A stretch of 64,000 nt of DNA from Amoebidium appalachense. Lineage: Eukaryota > Ichthyosporea. Location: contig CAVNZM010000009.1 of the NCBI GenBank assembly GCA_963693365.1, positions 9,114,001-9,178,000 on the forward strand, written 5' to 3'. Shown here one piece after another: positions 13,738 through 42,206 of this stretch. A model generated the notes under the pieces. It ran no database searches. It saw only the letters and a program-made list of their open reading frames with translations, and was not told the origin of the DNA. The position numbers were made by a program, and so were the translations under genes. The first letter of the stretch is position 1. Each line of letters begins with the position of its first letter.

Positions 13738-15130
13738 TTACACACACATATCCCGCCCACGTCCCAAGCGCAACCCCCCCAGGCGTGAGGTGGCTAAAGC
13801 AAACACATACTCAGAAGCAGCCTGGCCAAGACGGAGTTTCTCGAGGTCTGCAGTCAGCTTGGCAACGTCTGCCCCCTCCTGTATGAGCTGCTCCTCAAGC
13901 TTGCTGCACAGGATGAACATGGGTAAGCAATTAGTAGACATTGAAGTGAGGATGTGGTTGCATTTGGAAGAGGCCCCTTATAACAAACCAACGTAGATCA
14001 GAACGACACGATGCATACGGATGAGAGAATGGAATGAAATAACAGACCAAGCGCAGATTGAATTGGCAGGGTATTAACCACATATGTACTATTCTCTGCC
14101 AAAAATGCCCTTTGAACCCGTTGTTCAGTAGTTGTCGGCCTACAGAACACTGTGCAAAAGCCCAACTCTACATCAGAAGCTAAGGGCATGGTGTCATTAC
14201 CTGATGGCCTCTGGGTAGTTTTCAACCTTGGGGCCCCTTGGTTGTGCCTGGAGTGCCTTTTCTGCTTCTTTCTGTTGAAGTAGAGGGGGCTAGAGTCAGT
14301 GGTTACTCATACACGTATAGAGCTGTATTCTCGGTTTATTAAAAAACTTGAATCTGTGAGTGTAGGGCTGTGTATTTAGCTATGTTGCATAGCCACTTAA
14401 TGCCCCTGCCAAAAAAGCATCCCTGAAAAACAGCAAGACTTCTCCCATCCTTTTCTATCCCTTTGTGCCAACCTTTGCTTTTCCTTCACAGATCCTCTCG
14501 TGCCACCTTTTAAAGATCCAGTTATCCAGCAAAGCATGAATCGTATTCCAGCATACCTTTGTGTCAACATCAGCCTGGGCGTCACGGATCTTCTCCGCAA
14601 GTTCATCCTTCTTAATGTAGAGAGAGTCTCTGGTTGCCCTCAGCTTGCGGAGCTCGGCGGACATGTTCTGGGTACCGGAACGCTGGCCCTTGGCAGGCGC
14701 CTGGGCATCGATCTCAGCAGTGATGGTTTTCTGTATGAATGTCTCCTGTGAGCAAAGCATCCTGCACATGAAGACCCCTGCTACCTAGCTTCCCTCTTTG
14801 AACTTCCACGTGTGTGAGCTTCGCGTCTTATACACCCTAAAACAGACACCTACCCACCCACGTACCTACAAGCACACACGCCCACCCACCCACCCACCCA
14901 CCCACACACACGAATGAACGCACCGCACACAAGCGGATTCATGCACCCACCAGTTGTGCCTGGAGGTCTGCCAGCTCGGCATCAAGGGCGGCCTTCTGCT
15001 CCTTGAAATCCTTCTCGTTTGGTGGAGGAGGCATCCTGTGGTCGACACGGGGGGACCCAAAGTGTGGGGACCCACCCCCTCTGCCGCCACGCCCACCGCG
15101 CGCTCCACTGCTGCCTCTACCCTCAGACAT
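5767..15130 (-). CDS. BFR1-like: BFR1-like nuclear segregation / mRNP protein, 14 exons, 482 aa
   Basis: Exons on the minus strand, 5' to 3': 15130-14951, 14745-14557, 14271-14201, 13903-13811, 13053-12981, 12413-12318, 10817-10692, 10176-10094, 9717-9642, 9146-9096, 8492-8352, 7378-7262, 6513-6421, 5826-5767. Every junction is GT-AG, all phases match, and the joined frame is 482 codons, close to yeast Bfr1 (about 470). The N-terminus is Gly/Arg-rich (RGG-like). Next comes the family's opening motif PPPPNEKDFKEQK and a long charged coiled coil (about residues 40-310). The signature block near residues 305-330 (IDPYEEHKAICGTLVAYLK) follows, then a lysine-rich stretch (GKKNKKKKGG), and the gene ends at TAG 5769-5767. 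In yeast, Bfr1 associates with polysomes and mRNPs at the ER and affects ploidy and segregation; transfer of that role to this gene is inference. The start ATG has A at -3 and follows a CACAG, so a 5'-UTR intron is possible. Introns are full of homopolymers, yet no exon is disrupted. Confidence 0.9.
6320..6368. repeat. (GA)n tract in a BFR1-like intron
   Basis: GA dinucleotide array in the last intron of the BFR1-like gene, flanked by poly-G. A (TTTTA)n-T(n)-G(n) compound tract lies at 6095-6185 in the same intron. Confidence 0.85.
7979..8113. repeat. 45-bp tandem repeat, three copies
   Basis: Three essentially identical 45-bp units (period confirmed by ACTCGTAAAT at 7981, 8026 and 8071) lie in the BFR1-like intron between exons 8492-8352 and 7378-7262. 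The period is divisible by three, so the array stays open as a 15-residue repeat on the + strand. It has no splice context of its own and is antisense to the gene, so a coding role is not supported. Confidence 0.95.
8566..8624. repeat. C(n)A(n) compound homopolymer
   Basis: A run of about 28 C passes directly into about 30 A in an intron of the BFR1-like gene. It is a clear example of the polar compound tract described in the findings. Confidence 0.9.
9321..9428. repeat. 54-bp direct tandem duplication
   Basis: Two identical 54-bp copies start at 9321 and 9375 with GTATACATGATGTTCATG and lie immediately after a 33-nt G run. They are intronic in the BFR1-like gene. Each copy contains the short inverted pair CATGATG...CATG. 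Confidence 0.95.
9642..9717 (-). CDS. BFR1-like: BFR1-like exon 9: family signature block
   Basis: This exon encodes a block (IDPYEEHKAICGTLVAYL) that resembles the 'PYE.EI..C..LI.YL' stretch typical of BFR1 / proton-pump-interactor relatives. With the opening motif in exon 1 it is the best single argument for the family call. The acceptor splits a Lys codon shared with exon 8 (10176-10094), and the donor is GTGTGT. Confidence 0.85.
11074..11209. repeat. 136-bp dispersed repeat, copy A
   Basis: This segment is identical along its whole length to 34097-34232 in the same orientation. It starts AAGAGTATGCATAATAAG and ends GAGTAGGTCACCCG. Copy A lies in the BFR1-like intron between exons 12413-12318 and 10817-10692; copy B lies in an intron of the CIP2A-like gene. 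A decayed fragment, about 26 bp around TCATCCGCAGTACCCAAG, is at 6936-6961. Confidence 0.95.
12530..12573. repeat. C(n)A(n) compound homopolymer
   Basis: About 14 C followed directly by about 30 A. A second C(n)A(n) tract follows at 12594-12619, and an A-rich tail with GAAA units lies near 12823-12890. All lie in the intron between exons 13053-12981 and 12413-12318. Confidence 0.9.
14951..15130 (-). CDS. BFR1-like: BFR1-like exon 1: Gly/Arg-rich N-terminus
   Basis: This exon encodes 60 residues and ends in phase 0 at a GTGGGT donor. The first 25 residues are Ser/Gly/Arg-rich with RGG-type repeats, a composition common in RNA-binding tails. The remainder starts the family coiled coil (NEKDFKEQKAALDAELADL). 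The ATG context reads CACCATGT. Confidence 0.9.
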
Positions 15131-15587
15131 GGTGACCTGTGTAGGGTTAATCTCTGTTAGTTCGTTTTGAAACTTAGTAAAGAGGCCCTCAGCCGGAATC
15201 CGAGCACCAGGTGAGCCTAGCACCCTGTGTAATTGAATCATTGAGACAACCTTTACTCCTGCTACTGGCACTTGAAAGCGAATGAACTTAGACACATCAA
15301 TTAAGCACTCTTACCTCTTCAATGAGAAAACTAAGCTTGACTATGTGTGATCTATGATGTCGAAACCTTCATCACTTAATCTTTGCAATGCTTGTGTCGC
15401 AGAATTGTGGCCTCTTTGTGAGCCTGATCTGTCAGGAAGTTCCGTTTTCGAGCTTCGCGACCGGACTGCTTCGCACACATTCCACGGGGCGAAATAAAAT
15501 CAGGGTTCGATTTTTTGTTTCGAATTTTTTGGGGGGCCAACTGCTTCTTAGGTAATCGCCAAAAAAACGTTGGTAAAACCCTCGATC

Positions 15588-15625
<38 letters not shown>

Positions 15626-15861
15626 TCCCCCCATCTCTCCCCCCCTCCCTTCCTCCCTCCCTCCCTCCCGGGAAGTCGCTGTGTGTTGAAACGTTTTTTG
15701 GCGAAGAGTGCGCAGATATGTGCTCTGATCATGAGGTGTGGCCGGTTCCGGGATCCGGAAGTGGGTGCACATGTACACATGAGGGGCCGGCCAGGCACTG
15801 GGGGCCCGGTCCGGGGGGGGCGGCCGGGCGCCCCGGGGTAGGCAAGGGCGGGACTGAGGGA

Positions 15862-15899
<38 letters not shown>

Positions 15900-16178
15900 G
15901 GGGGGGGGGGGGGGGGGGGGCCGGAAGGGGAGGGGGTACACGTGCAACAGGCCTAGGCTGATCGATCTTGGCCCACGGTGACCCTGAGCTAATTTTATAA
16001 GTTATCGGGGCCGGGCGAGTCCCACGGTCGGGCGCCAGCCCGAAAATTTTCGAATTTTAAATTTGTATGTTTTCGCGCTCAAAATCGATGATTTTTGGAC
16101 TTCTCGACACCGTGCTATTTTATCACGAGTGCATGCAGAAGTAGGGGCTGCAGCTAACTTGGGCGTGTGTCACGGTGT

Positions 16179-16226
<48 letters not shown>

Positions 16227-17241
16227 GGGGGGGGGGGGGGGGGGGGAGGGGAGGGTGGGCTGTACCATCGGGCAATCTTTGGGAAATCGTTCAAAAAGTT
16301 TGGTAAATTACCAAACGTTTTTGGGTAATTTCGAACTCTGAATAAAATGCCAGTTCAGCCAATCAAAGAGGGCGTTGCCAAGGAACACTGTAGCACAAAT
16401 TTGCGTAAACTGACTTGCGACCTCTCCTGATGGCATCATCGGACGGTGATCATGAAGGAGCACGGCCATCTATGTAGACTACCGTGTTTCTAGATGGCTG
16501 TGTGAAGAAGGAAGAATTCGAAGCAAGGCCGTGATCAGAAGGTGAAAAAAATAAAAGAAAAAAAATAAGATAAAGGGTTGAGCCTTTGTGAAATTTCAGG
16601 TTGGGTGATGTAAGCACAAAGTCATATTACACACACACGCACACACACACACTCACAAGCATCAACTATTCAGCTGCAGCTGACTCCCGAGGTTTGAGAC
16701 ACCCTAGATCTTCGAAGTGACCTAGGGGGTCACTGGCGCCAAATTTGAATTCGAGTGAAGCTGGCAGCAATCTTGGCGAGCAAGTCACCGTTAAATGGCC
16801 AACAGTTCTCATATACAAGTTGAACCCCATGTTCCGTGTAACACATCTTATAATCCTTTTATAAGTTTCGGTGTTTGGGACCCACCGTCAATGGCCATAT
16901 GCTGAAAAATTGCGTTGCTTAGCAATTTAGCCCTTGCTATTTCTAAATAACGTAAGAAATGAACAGTGGAAACCAATTCTTTCTTAACAGGCTTTTGAGT
17001 GAGCACTCTCACACACAATTTTTAGAACGTGGTTTACGTGCATTGTGATTCCCTGACACATGAAAGGACCATTTTGAAAAAAATTAACCTTCATGTCGTT
17101 TACGATTGCAGCTTAGAGAACACAGAAAACATTTTAAGTCCCCGAGAGCAATTTACTTAGCTGTAAGCAAAGAGGTGTCTTAGGTTTACATAACCATCAT
17201 AACTGTTGGTACTGCTAAGCGCTCTGTGTCAGCTGTGCAGA
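15131..17241. promoter_or_regulatory. Intergenic region between divergent BFR1-like and CIP2A-like genes
   Basis: About 2.1 kb separates the BFR1-like ATG (15130, minus) from the first candidate CIP2A-like exon (17242, plus), so both promoters are expected here. It contains poly-C (15591-15624), CTCC repeats, poly-G (15866-15919), a GT-to-G compound tract (16175-16246) and a short CA array (16632-16655). No clear TATA box could be singled out. It may also hide 5'-UTR exons of either gene. Confidence 0.5.
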
Positions 17242-35105
<17,864 letters not shown>

Positions 35106-35358
35106 CCCACTACAACCTGAAAATTTGAACCAAAAAATAGACGTAATATTGATTGTATGATGTGGTAAGTTATGGCAACCCGCTAAAAAAGGCAACTGAT
35201 AGATAGAAAAAACATATCACTGTGTCCAGTGATAATATAAAAGTAAGTGTACTGTGTAATACTGCCCGGATAACGTTAGTATTTTTTAAGTCCCTACCCA
35301 CTTTGCAGGTTAAATTGGGTGGAAAATGCATGGACCTGTTGGTTCCAGATTGGCTTGG

Positions 35359-35421
<63 letters not shown>

Positions 35422-36026
35422 GTTCACGGCGATTGTGTGCGGATTGTGTTTGATGTTTGATGTTTCAAATAACTCGATAACACAATTACGCCAGTTCTAA
35501 ATTAGAAACATCGTGTTTGAACAGAAGCGTTTTTTTTTGTTTTGTTTTGTTTGTTTTTTTTGTTTTGTTTTGTTTTTTGTTGTTTTTTTTTTTTTTTTTT
35601 TGGGGGGGGGGGGGGATGTTGTTATTCATACCTTATCTAACTGAGCATGAGTAACTTAGCATGAGAATCAGAACGGCCTATGAGAACGCTAAGTCAAGTG
35701 AATCAGATGATGGTAGATGCACGTGCGTACTACTAGGCCAGCCGTAGGTCTTAATGCTAAGGTTAGCTGGCCGTGCTCCTGGCATATTATCCGCATGGAT
35801 AAAGCAAAGTTACAAGGATTCAAGCCATTGGTTGGGCAGGCGAGACCCCTTTTGCCGAATATGGATAACAGATCATACACTGCTGTAGGCGGCGGTCAGG
35901 AATTGGCGCGCTCTTTCCTGGTCACAACCAGCCCGGGAAGGGGTCCGGGGCACACTGGAATATGGGTATGTTTGCGGTAACGTAGTCGCACTAGGGGGGC
36001 AGGGGGCCAGGCCCCAAGTGTTTAAA
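35106..36026. other. Intergenic spacer with a 61-nt poly-G tract
   Basis: No coding exon is supported between the CIP2A-like stop and the start of the transposase-like gene. The spacer contains a G run of 61 at 35360-35420 and a (TTTTG)n-T(n)-G(n) compound tract at about 35531-35615. The rest is unique sequence without a recognised motif. Confidence 0.6.
35360..35420. repeat. Poly-G tract, 61 nt
   Basis: Joint longest homopolymer in the window (equal to the C run at 47357-47417). It is intergenic, 255 bp downstream of the CIP2A-like stop codon. Confidence 0.9.
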
Positions 36027-37168
36027 ATGAAGCCAGGCGCCCTAAGGGCACAAGACAGCGCCCTGGGCATAAAACAGGCGGAGCTAGGTAGGGAGCTGGG
36101 CGCAAAAAAAAAGATGCTGCATTTGTTCAGCCTTTAGCGAACTTTGCAGGTTTTGGGAAGGCAAACAAGGCTGTTTTGCAGGAACTAAACGTAAACGCAC
36201 AACCCGAACAGCCCCCTCTATCTAAGGCCGCCGATATAAGGGCCCGTGTAGTTGAGGCAGGTGGCGTCCATTTGTTACCAAGAGAAATGGATCGGGCCCC
36301 TGCTCCACACCCACCAGACATACAGGTGCAACCCGACGAGGAACCTCTGCTCAATGCAGCAGCAGATGCGTACCGGGTAGACGAGGAGGAAGGGGAGGAA
36401 GAGGGAGAAGATAATACGGACGGGGATGACGGTGGAGAGGAGTTTTCTGACGCGGCGGGCGAAGCAATCAAGTCGCACCTGCACACAGTGAAAGAGAGTC
36501 TCAAAGATGAGAAGACGCCTGTGGGGTGGCATCTTCCACCTCCCATTATAGGCTTTAAATTTGGGGGCGATCCAGCGCCTTTCTTCAAACCCAGATGTTT
36601 TGCCTGGCTTCCGGAAAGGTTGTCTCGCGGTTTCATGGTGCCGTGCCCCTTCGATGATCACTGCGTGGACGCCCACAACCACCCCAACCCACACCGTACT
36701 TCTCGCAATGGGTTCATGAGCAACCCCGTTGGACGGCGTGTTATCGACCTTGACAGCTGCTACTACATTATCACGGCCCGGTACTTTTGTGACACATGCA
36801 AAAAAAACTTTGCCGGCACAAACCCCCAGACAAATAAACGCCTCCCACTCTTCATGCGTGATCAGTTTCCGGCCTACCTTAGCCACCGCAGTGGGCTCGA
36901 CCTAAAGGTGGTAACATTGCACTGGCAGACAAAGGTGTGGGCCCAAACGCCTTTGCCACCCTCCTCTCGGAGCTCCACAAGCAGCGATACGACGAGCAGC
37001 GGCTCCTGTATTACTCGAGGGAGCTGCATTGGACCAAGTGTGAACTCAAAAAGCGTAACGATTTCCCCCCCCACGACCAGCGCCTGACAGAACTTCCCCC
37101 AGAGGAGCAGGCGGCTAAGTTCTCGGCGTTTGGTGACAAAAATGGTTATGCTGGACATGTGCCTTCAG
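36027..37168 (+). pseudogene. Exon 1: acidic N-terminus and zinc-binding domain
   Basis: An ATG at 36027 opens a charged reading (MKPGALRAQDSALGIKQAEL). It joins the main frame only if one A is added to the run at 36104-36112. The main frame then runs from about 36113 to 36900 with an Asp/Glu-rich stretch (36381-36450) and two Cys/His pairs: a CPFDDHC then HNH region (about 36643-36680) and CDTC (about 36787-36800). A second shift at 36898-36914 leads into ALADKGVGPNAFATLLSEL. The exon ends CCTTCAG and a GC-AG intron (37169-38161) restores PSGKYL. Confidence 0.7.
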
Positions 37169-37432
37169 GCAAGTGTGCACTGCATTTTGGGTGTGTAAAT
37201 GTTCCCCTTTGTTTTGTATGCACGTGCTTGGGCATTTTTTGGGTTGGCTTGGTAGGGTTTTATTTTATTTTATTTTATTTTTATTTTATTTTTTGGGGGG
37301 GGGGGAGGGGGGGGGCCTTGGAATTGGGTTTTGGAAGTGTGGGTCAATAAGTTTCTATTATGGTGGTGGTGGATGTGTGGTGGTGGATGTGCGCCTGTGA
37401 GTGTGTGTGTACTTGTGGGTCTGTGTGTGTGT

Positions 37433-37463
<31 letters not shown>

Positions 37464-37516
37464 ATGGTGATGGATTAGGTGGTGGTGGTGGCAATCAGTC
37501 ATGGTGGTGGTGGTGG

Positions 37517-37553
<37 letters not shown>

Positions 37554-37969
37554 GGCAGAGGGACCATCAGAGGGGTGAAAGCAGAACGGTCAATGTACCA
37601 GTGTTAGTGCTTGGGAAATCGTGTAGAACTGTTATGCCTGAAATTAGATGGCGGGTGTGCGCATGTGTGTCTATCTGTGTTGGGGGAAAGGAGGTGGAGA
37701 GCGGGGGGGGGGGGGGGGTGGGGGGAGGGGGGGGTGATGGGAAAGAGGTGGGGGGTGGGGGGAGGGAGGATGGGGGGGGGGGGGGGGGGGGGGGCACATG
37801 GTGGTAGACTGGATCTTGGTGGCGGTACTTAATGGTTATTATAGTAGTGGCAGGAGGGTGTGGGGGGAAGGGCAAACGGACGTGCAGGGGACAAACTGCA
37901 GGTGGGGCATGAAGGGGAAAGAAGGTGAAAGTTGGTGCAATGCCTTGGAGGGTTTGCGCGTGCCGGGGG

Positions 37970-38003
<34 letters not shown>

Positions 38004-38161
38004 AACGGCCGGAGATGGGTGTGTAGCGTTTTTGAGATGCGAAAAGCCATGCAGACTTAAGAAAATACAGAGAGGTGAGATGAACACGAGGGACTAGAGG
38101 GAATGGGGGGGATGGTCCTTGATGGGAGGGTGGTGGAGTTCTAACAGTATTTGGGGTGCAG

Positions 38162-38350
38162 GCAAATACCTAAGTGCCGTGTATACTGAGTTCAGCGACC
38201 GCACGGCAAAGTACCAGAGCCTGGACACGCAGCTCAAGCCCGTAAACAACGTGCTCAAGGCCGACCACACCTTCCAAATTGGGAAGCTCACCGGCATCAA
38301 TGGGGAGCCTCTGTACCGAGGCCTATGGACTTGTGTGAACGAGCTTGGCG
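38162..38350 (+). pseudogene. Exon 2: first part of the DDE-like core
   Basis: This exon encodes KYLSAVYTEFSDRTAKYQ, then KADHTFQIGKLTGINGEPLY and a WTCVNELG ending. The Asp in ADHTF is in the position expected for the first catalytic Asp of a DDE transposase. The donor GTGCGT and the acceptor before 39256 join codons to give GEIRAQVFTRDC. The intron carries a 53-nt poly-C and a GGGCACATGGG minisatellite. Confidence 0.7.
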
Positions 38351-38412
38351 GTGCGTGGTCCCTCCTCTTCTCCCCCCCTCCCCCCACTCTCCCCCAGGCC
38401 CCCTTATCCCCC

Positions 38413-38413
<1 letters not shown>

Positions 38414-38466
<53 letters not shown>
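38414..38466. repeat. Poly-C tract (~53 nt)
   Basis: C run in the intron after exon 38162-38350, starting about 60 bp behind the donor. Confidence 0.9.
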
Positions 38467-38856
38467 TAGAGTTTTTAAGTCTCTTAGGTTCCACATTTAA
38501 TGAGAACACACACTGTGAGTAGAGGTGTGTAGTATGTGGGTTTTTGGGACAATTCTTGCCCTATCGAGCAAAAACTAGGAAGCTCCAGATACGCGCGGGG
38601 GGGGGGGGGGGGGGGGGGGGGGGGCAAGCTTCTGCCAAGCATAATGGGAGTAGGGGCCAGTGATTGCAAGGGATGCAGGGAGGGGGGGGGGGGGGGGGGG
38701 GGGGAGACACCACCGTGGGGGTTGAAGGTAGAGAGGGGAAAAGGGTGGGGCGGGGGGGGGGGGGGGGGGGGGAGGACAGTAGGTGCCATATGGAGGGCTG
38801 TCAACATGGTTGGTGAGCAAAAGGATGGCCGTCCCATGGTTTGGGAGGAGGGGCAG

Positions 38857-39175
38857 TGGGGAACGTGGGCACATGGGTTTGGGGGGAAGGCAGAGAGGGG
38901 GAAAGGATTGTGATTACAATGGTTTAGGGGGAGGAAGGATTGTAGGTACATGGGTTTAGGGGGGAGGGGGGGGGGGATTTTGGGGAAAGGGAGGCCTGGG
39001 GAAAGTATGTGGGCACATGGGTTTGGGGGGAGGGAGGGGGAAGGGTTTTGGGGGAGAGGGGGGGGGGGAGTATGTGGGCACATGGGTTTGCGGGGGAGGG
39101 AGGGGGAAAGGATTGTGTGGGCACATGGGTTTGGGGGGAGGGAGGGGGAAAGGATTGTGTGGGCACATGAAGTCT
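38857..39175. repeat. GGGCACATGGGTTTGGGG minisatellite
   Basis: At least five irregular copies of a G-rich unit (20-60 bp period) occur around GGGCACATGGGTTTGGGG, with GGGAGGGGGAAAGG spacers. They are intronic, immediately upstream of exon 39256-40087. The G-strand is the transcribed-sense strand. Confidence 0.85.
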
Positions 39176-39255
39176 CGGGAAGGGCCATTTGGTAAGGGAA
39201 GCTAGAACATGCATGGCTGCTCGGAGATGCCCTCTCACACAGTGCGGCACCCCAG

Positions 39256-40087
39256 AGATCCGGGCGCAGGTATTTACACGGGACTGCAGCCACCAGGAGA
39301 TTGAGCCCGTGATCCAGCGCATCTCTGCCACCACGGCGGCGCTCAACAGCAAGGGCCCGGCCTTCTTCTACACGGATCGGTGCTGCCAAGACCGGGCGTT
39401 TGTTGAGCGCATGTTTCCAACCCTAGCCCGGCCAAAATGCCCCGTCCGCCTGAACGAGGCTGCGCTGGTAAGCATGACGGACGGTCTGCTTGGGCTGGAG
39501 CTGCCGGCCAACTACCCTAAGTTGGTGTACACCGACTGCCAGGGGGCGGTGGTGGCCACAGCGGCCATTCGGGCCGACCTGGAGGGGCAGCAGCACCGGG
39601 TGGTGGGGCTGGACTGCGAGTGGGTCTATCGGGTGGGCCAGGCGCGGCCCAAGGTTTGCACGCTGCAAATTGCCACCGCACGGGCCGTGTACATCTTCCA
39701 CCTGGCACGCATGGGCCCCAACCACAGCCCGCCCGCGCGGCTGGTGGACGAGCTGATTGCGCTGCTTAGGGACCCCAGCATCATCAAGGTGGGCAGGCAG
39801 ATCGGCACGGACTCGGCCCACCTCAACAAGGACTACGGCACCCCTGTGGCCAGCTATCTGGAGCTGGGCCGGTTCTGCTACGCCCGTGCAGCTATCACCT
39901 CTGGGCCCCCGGGGCTTGGCCGACATCACTGCCCAGGTCATAGGCAAGAAGCTGCCCAAGCCGGCACTTGTTCGGTGCTCCAACTGGCACGAGCCGCTAT
40001 CAGATGTGCAGGCCACCTACGCTGCCCTTGATGCATATGCGTCCCTGCAGGTCTACTCGGCCGTGGTCGATAGGCCAAACCTGTCAG
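39256..40087 (+). pseudogene. Exon 3: DDE-like core end and DEDDy 3'-5' exonuclease
   Basis: FYTDRCCQDRAFVERMF (about 39364-39414) supplies the candidate second Asp. The exonuclease follows: motif I VVGLDCEWVYR (about 39600), motif II VGRQIGTDSAHLNKDYG (about 39790-39840) and motif III with YAALDAYASLQVY (about 40018-40056). The Tyr spaced four residues before the last Asp makes it DEDDy, like Werner/RNase D exonucleases. A one-base shift in the CCCCCGGGG run at 39906-39914 separates motifs II and III. All catalytic acids are retained once the frame is followed. Confidence 0.75.
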
Positions 40088-40176
40088 GTGTGTATCCCAC
40101 CTGCTTTTTGCCCCAGTGCTTATGTGCTTATGCCAGATATAGAAAGATTGTGGGCCCCCCAGAGGAGAGGGGAGGG

Positions 40177-40213
<37 letters not shown>

Positions 40214-40305
40214 CTGACCACATGGGCCAGTGTTCCAGTTGTGTTATGCTGGGTGTCGGGTGGCTATCAAAGGAGGGGGGCAGCCTGATTGGTGATGGTG
40301 GTGGT

Positions 40306-40339
<34 letters not shown>

Positions 40340-40509
40340 CTATAGCACTGTCAACACGTGCAAGCGCCACACAAGCTGGGCACTGGGAGAGAGGGGGGGG
40401 AGGGGGGGGGTTGCTAAGGAATTTGCATTTATTATTTGTGGAGCGAAGAGAAAAACGTTGGTGTTGTGGCTTTTTGGCTGAGTTTTTTGCTTCCCTCTAT
40501 GACATGCAG

Positions 40510-41150
40510 CGCGGCTTCATGCAAAGGCACTCGGTGAAGGGGTTGAGATTGTGCCCAGGCGGGGCCCACATGCTGCAGCAGCCACCGGGGTGGTGCTGGC
40601 TGTGCAGCCGGAGCGCTGGGGGGGGCATGAAGGTGGGCAAGAAGCATGCAGTGGTGCGGGTGGATCAGGTGCTGTCACCGGCCATGCAGGTGCCCTTTGG
40701 CCCCGACAAGGGCAAGACCCTGGGTGAGCTGGGCCCGCCGCCCTTTGAGCTGATGGTGCACCTGCAGTGGCTACGGCCCATTCAGCCCCCACCGGACCCA
40801 GGTGCCGAGGTGCCGGTGGTCCCTGACCCAGCCCCTCCCCCTACCAGTCCTCCCCCTGCCGAGCAGCAGCAACCCCTTGCCAGCCCACACGCACCCCCCC
40901 AGGACCCCCAGGCAGCCCCGGGGGGCCTTGAGGCAGCCCCAGGGGGCCCCGAGGCAGCTCCCAGAGGGGGCATGTTGGGCCAGGCACCGCCTGGGGAGGT
41001 GGTGTGGCAGACTGTGCTGAATGACTCCTTCCACTCCATTGCAAACACGGCGGACGGCACTTACATGTCACACCCCCGCAGGGCTGAGTACGCACGCGCA
41101 CTCAGCGAGGCAAATTTGTGTGGAATGAAGAGGATTACGGACATGTGAAG
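40510..41150 (+). pseudogene. Exon 4: linker region
   Basis: The acceptor GACATGCAG precedes ARLHAKALGEGVEIVPRRG, a run of 8 G (40618-40625) shifts the frame, and the reading continues KVGKKHAVVRVDQVLSP, FGPDKGKTLGELGPPPF and a long Pro/Gln/Gly-rich linker (about 40790-40990). A missing base near 41108 leads to KFVWNEEDYGHVK and a GTGCCC donor. No known domain was recognised. Confidence 0.6.
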
Positions 41151-41181
<31 letters not shown>

Positions 41182-41563
41182 ACAACAACATGCGTGACGC
41201 GCACACACACATACACTCATTAGCACACACTCACCATTCCACCCACAACTATGCACACCCTCGACAAAACTTAAGAGTCTGAGGGAAGAGAGAGCCCCTG
41301 AGCCCGAGAGAGGGGGGGAGAGGGGGGGGGGGGGGGGGGGAGAGGGGGAGGAGGGGAGGAGGAGAGTGGGGGTTATTCATATGCCTGGAGAGAAATAATG
41401 TAGGGTTGTGGGGGGAAACAGCCACATGCATTTTTTACTTGTGTTGGGGGAGAAGATGGGGAGGGTGGAGGGGAGGGGTCCTACAATAACGGCAGCTATC
41501 AAAGCCTACCAAACCCAAATCGCAGTGTGCGTAGTAAATTAATATTGGCATCCTGCCTCACAG

Positions 41564-41780
41564 GGGGTGCTGGAGCAGAAGGGCATCGACATTGAAACCG
41601 AGCTCAAGGGCGGCGACCTGAGCTACCTCATGGAGCGCATCCGGTGGGTCATCCCCGACCCATACACGCTGGTCTCGCGGCTGGTGGAGTTTAAAAAACC
41701 TACAAGGATGTGCCGCCCGGACCGGATGGCAAGCCTCTGTTCAAGAAGGATGGCTTTGAAAGACACGAGGCAACATCCCC
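41564..41780 (+). pseudogene. Exon 5 of the transposase/exonuclease relic
   Basis: This exon starts after CTCACAG with GVLEQKGIDIETELKGGD, continues as a Trp-containing helical reading, and shifts frame in the A run at 41693-41698 to give TYKDVPPGPDGKPLFKK. The 3' border is lost in poly-C at 41777-41802. A further coding-like stretch (LPNNSTTTEKILRLFVILG) lies at about 41807-41865. Confidence 0.5.
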
Positions 41781-41948
41781 CCCCCCCCCCCCCCCCCCCC
41801 CGCAGTTGCCCAACAACTCCACCACCACAGAAAAGATTCTTCGCTTATTTGTCATCCTTGGTTCATCTGCACACACACACACACCCTAGCCTCCCCCCTC
41901 CCCCCCCCCCCCCCCTCTCCCCCCCCCCCCCCCCCCCTCCCCAAACAT

Positions 41949-42012
<64 letters not shown>

Positions 42013-42113
42013 CCCGCACAGCCCTTGCTACCTAGCCAGTTGTTTTTTGCCTTTCCCTGCTCCCTTTTGCCCTTAGCAACCTCATCCCCCCCCCCCCCCC
42101 CCCCCCCCCCACC

Positions 42114-42156
<43 letters not shown>

Positions 42157-42206
42157 CCACCACCACCACCCACCCATCTCTCTGATGTTTGCTTGTGCCC
42201 CCACAG

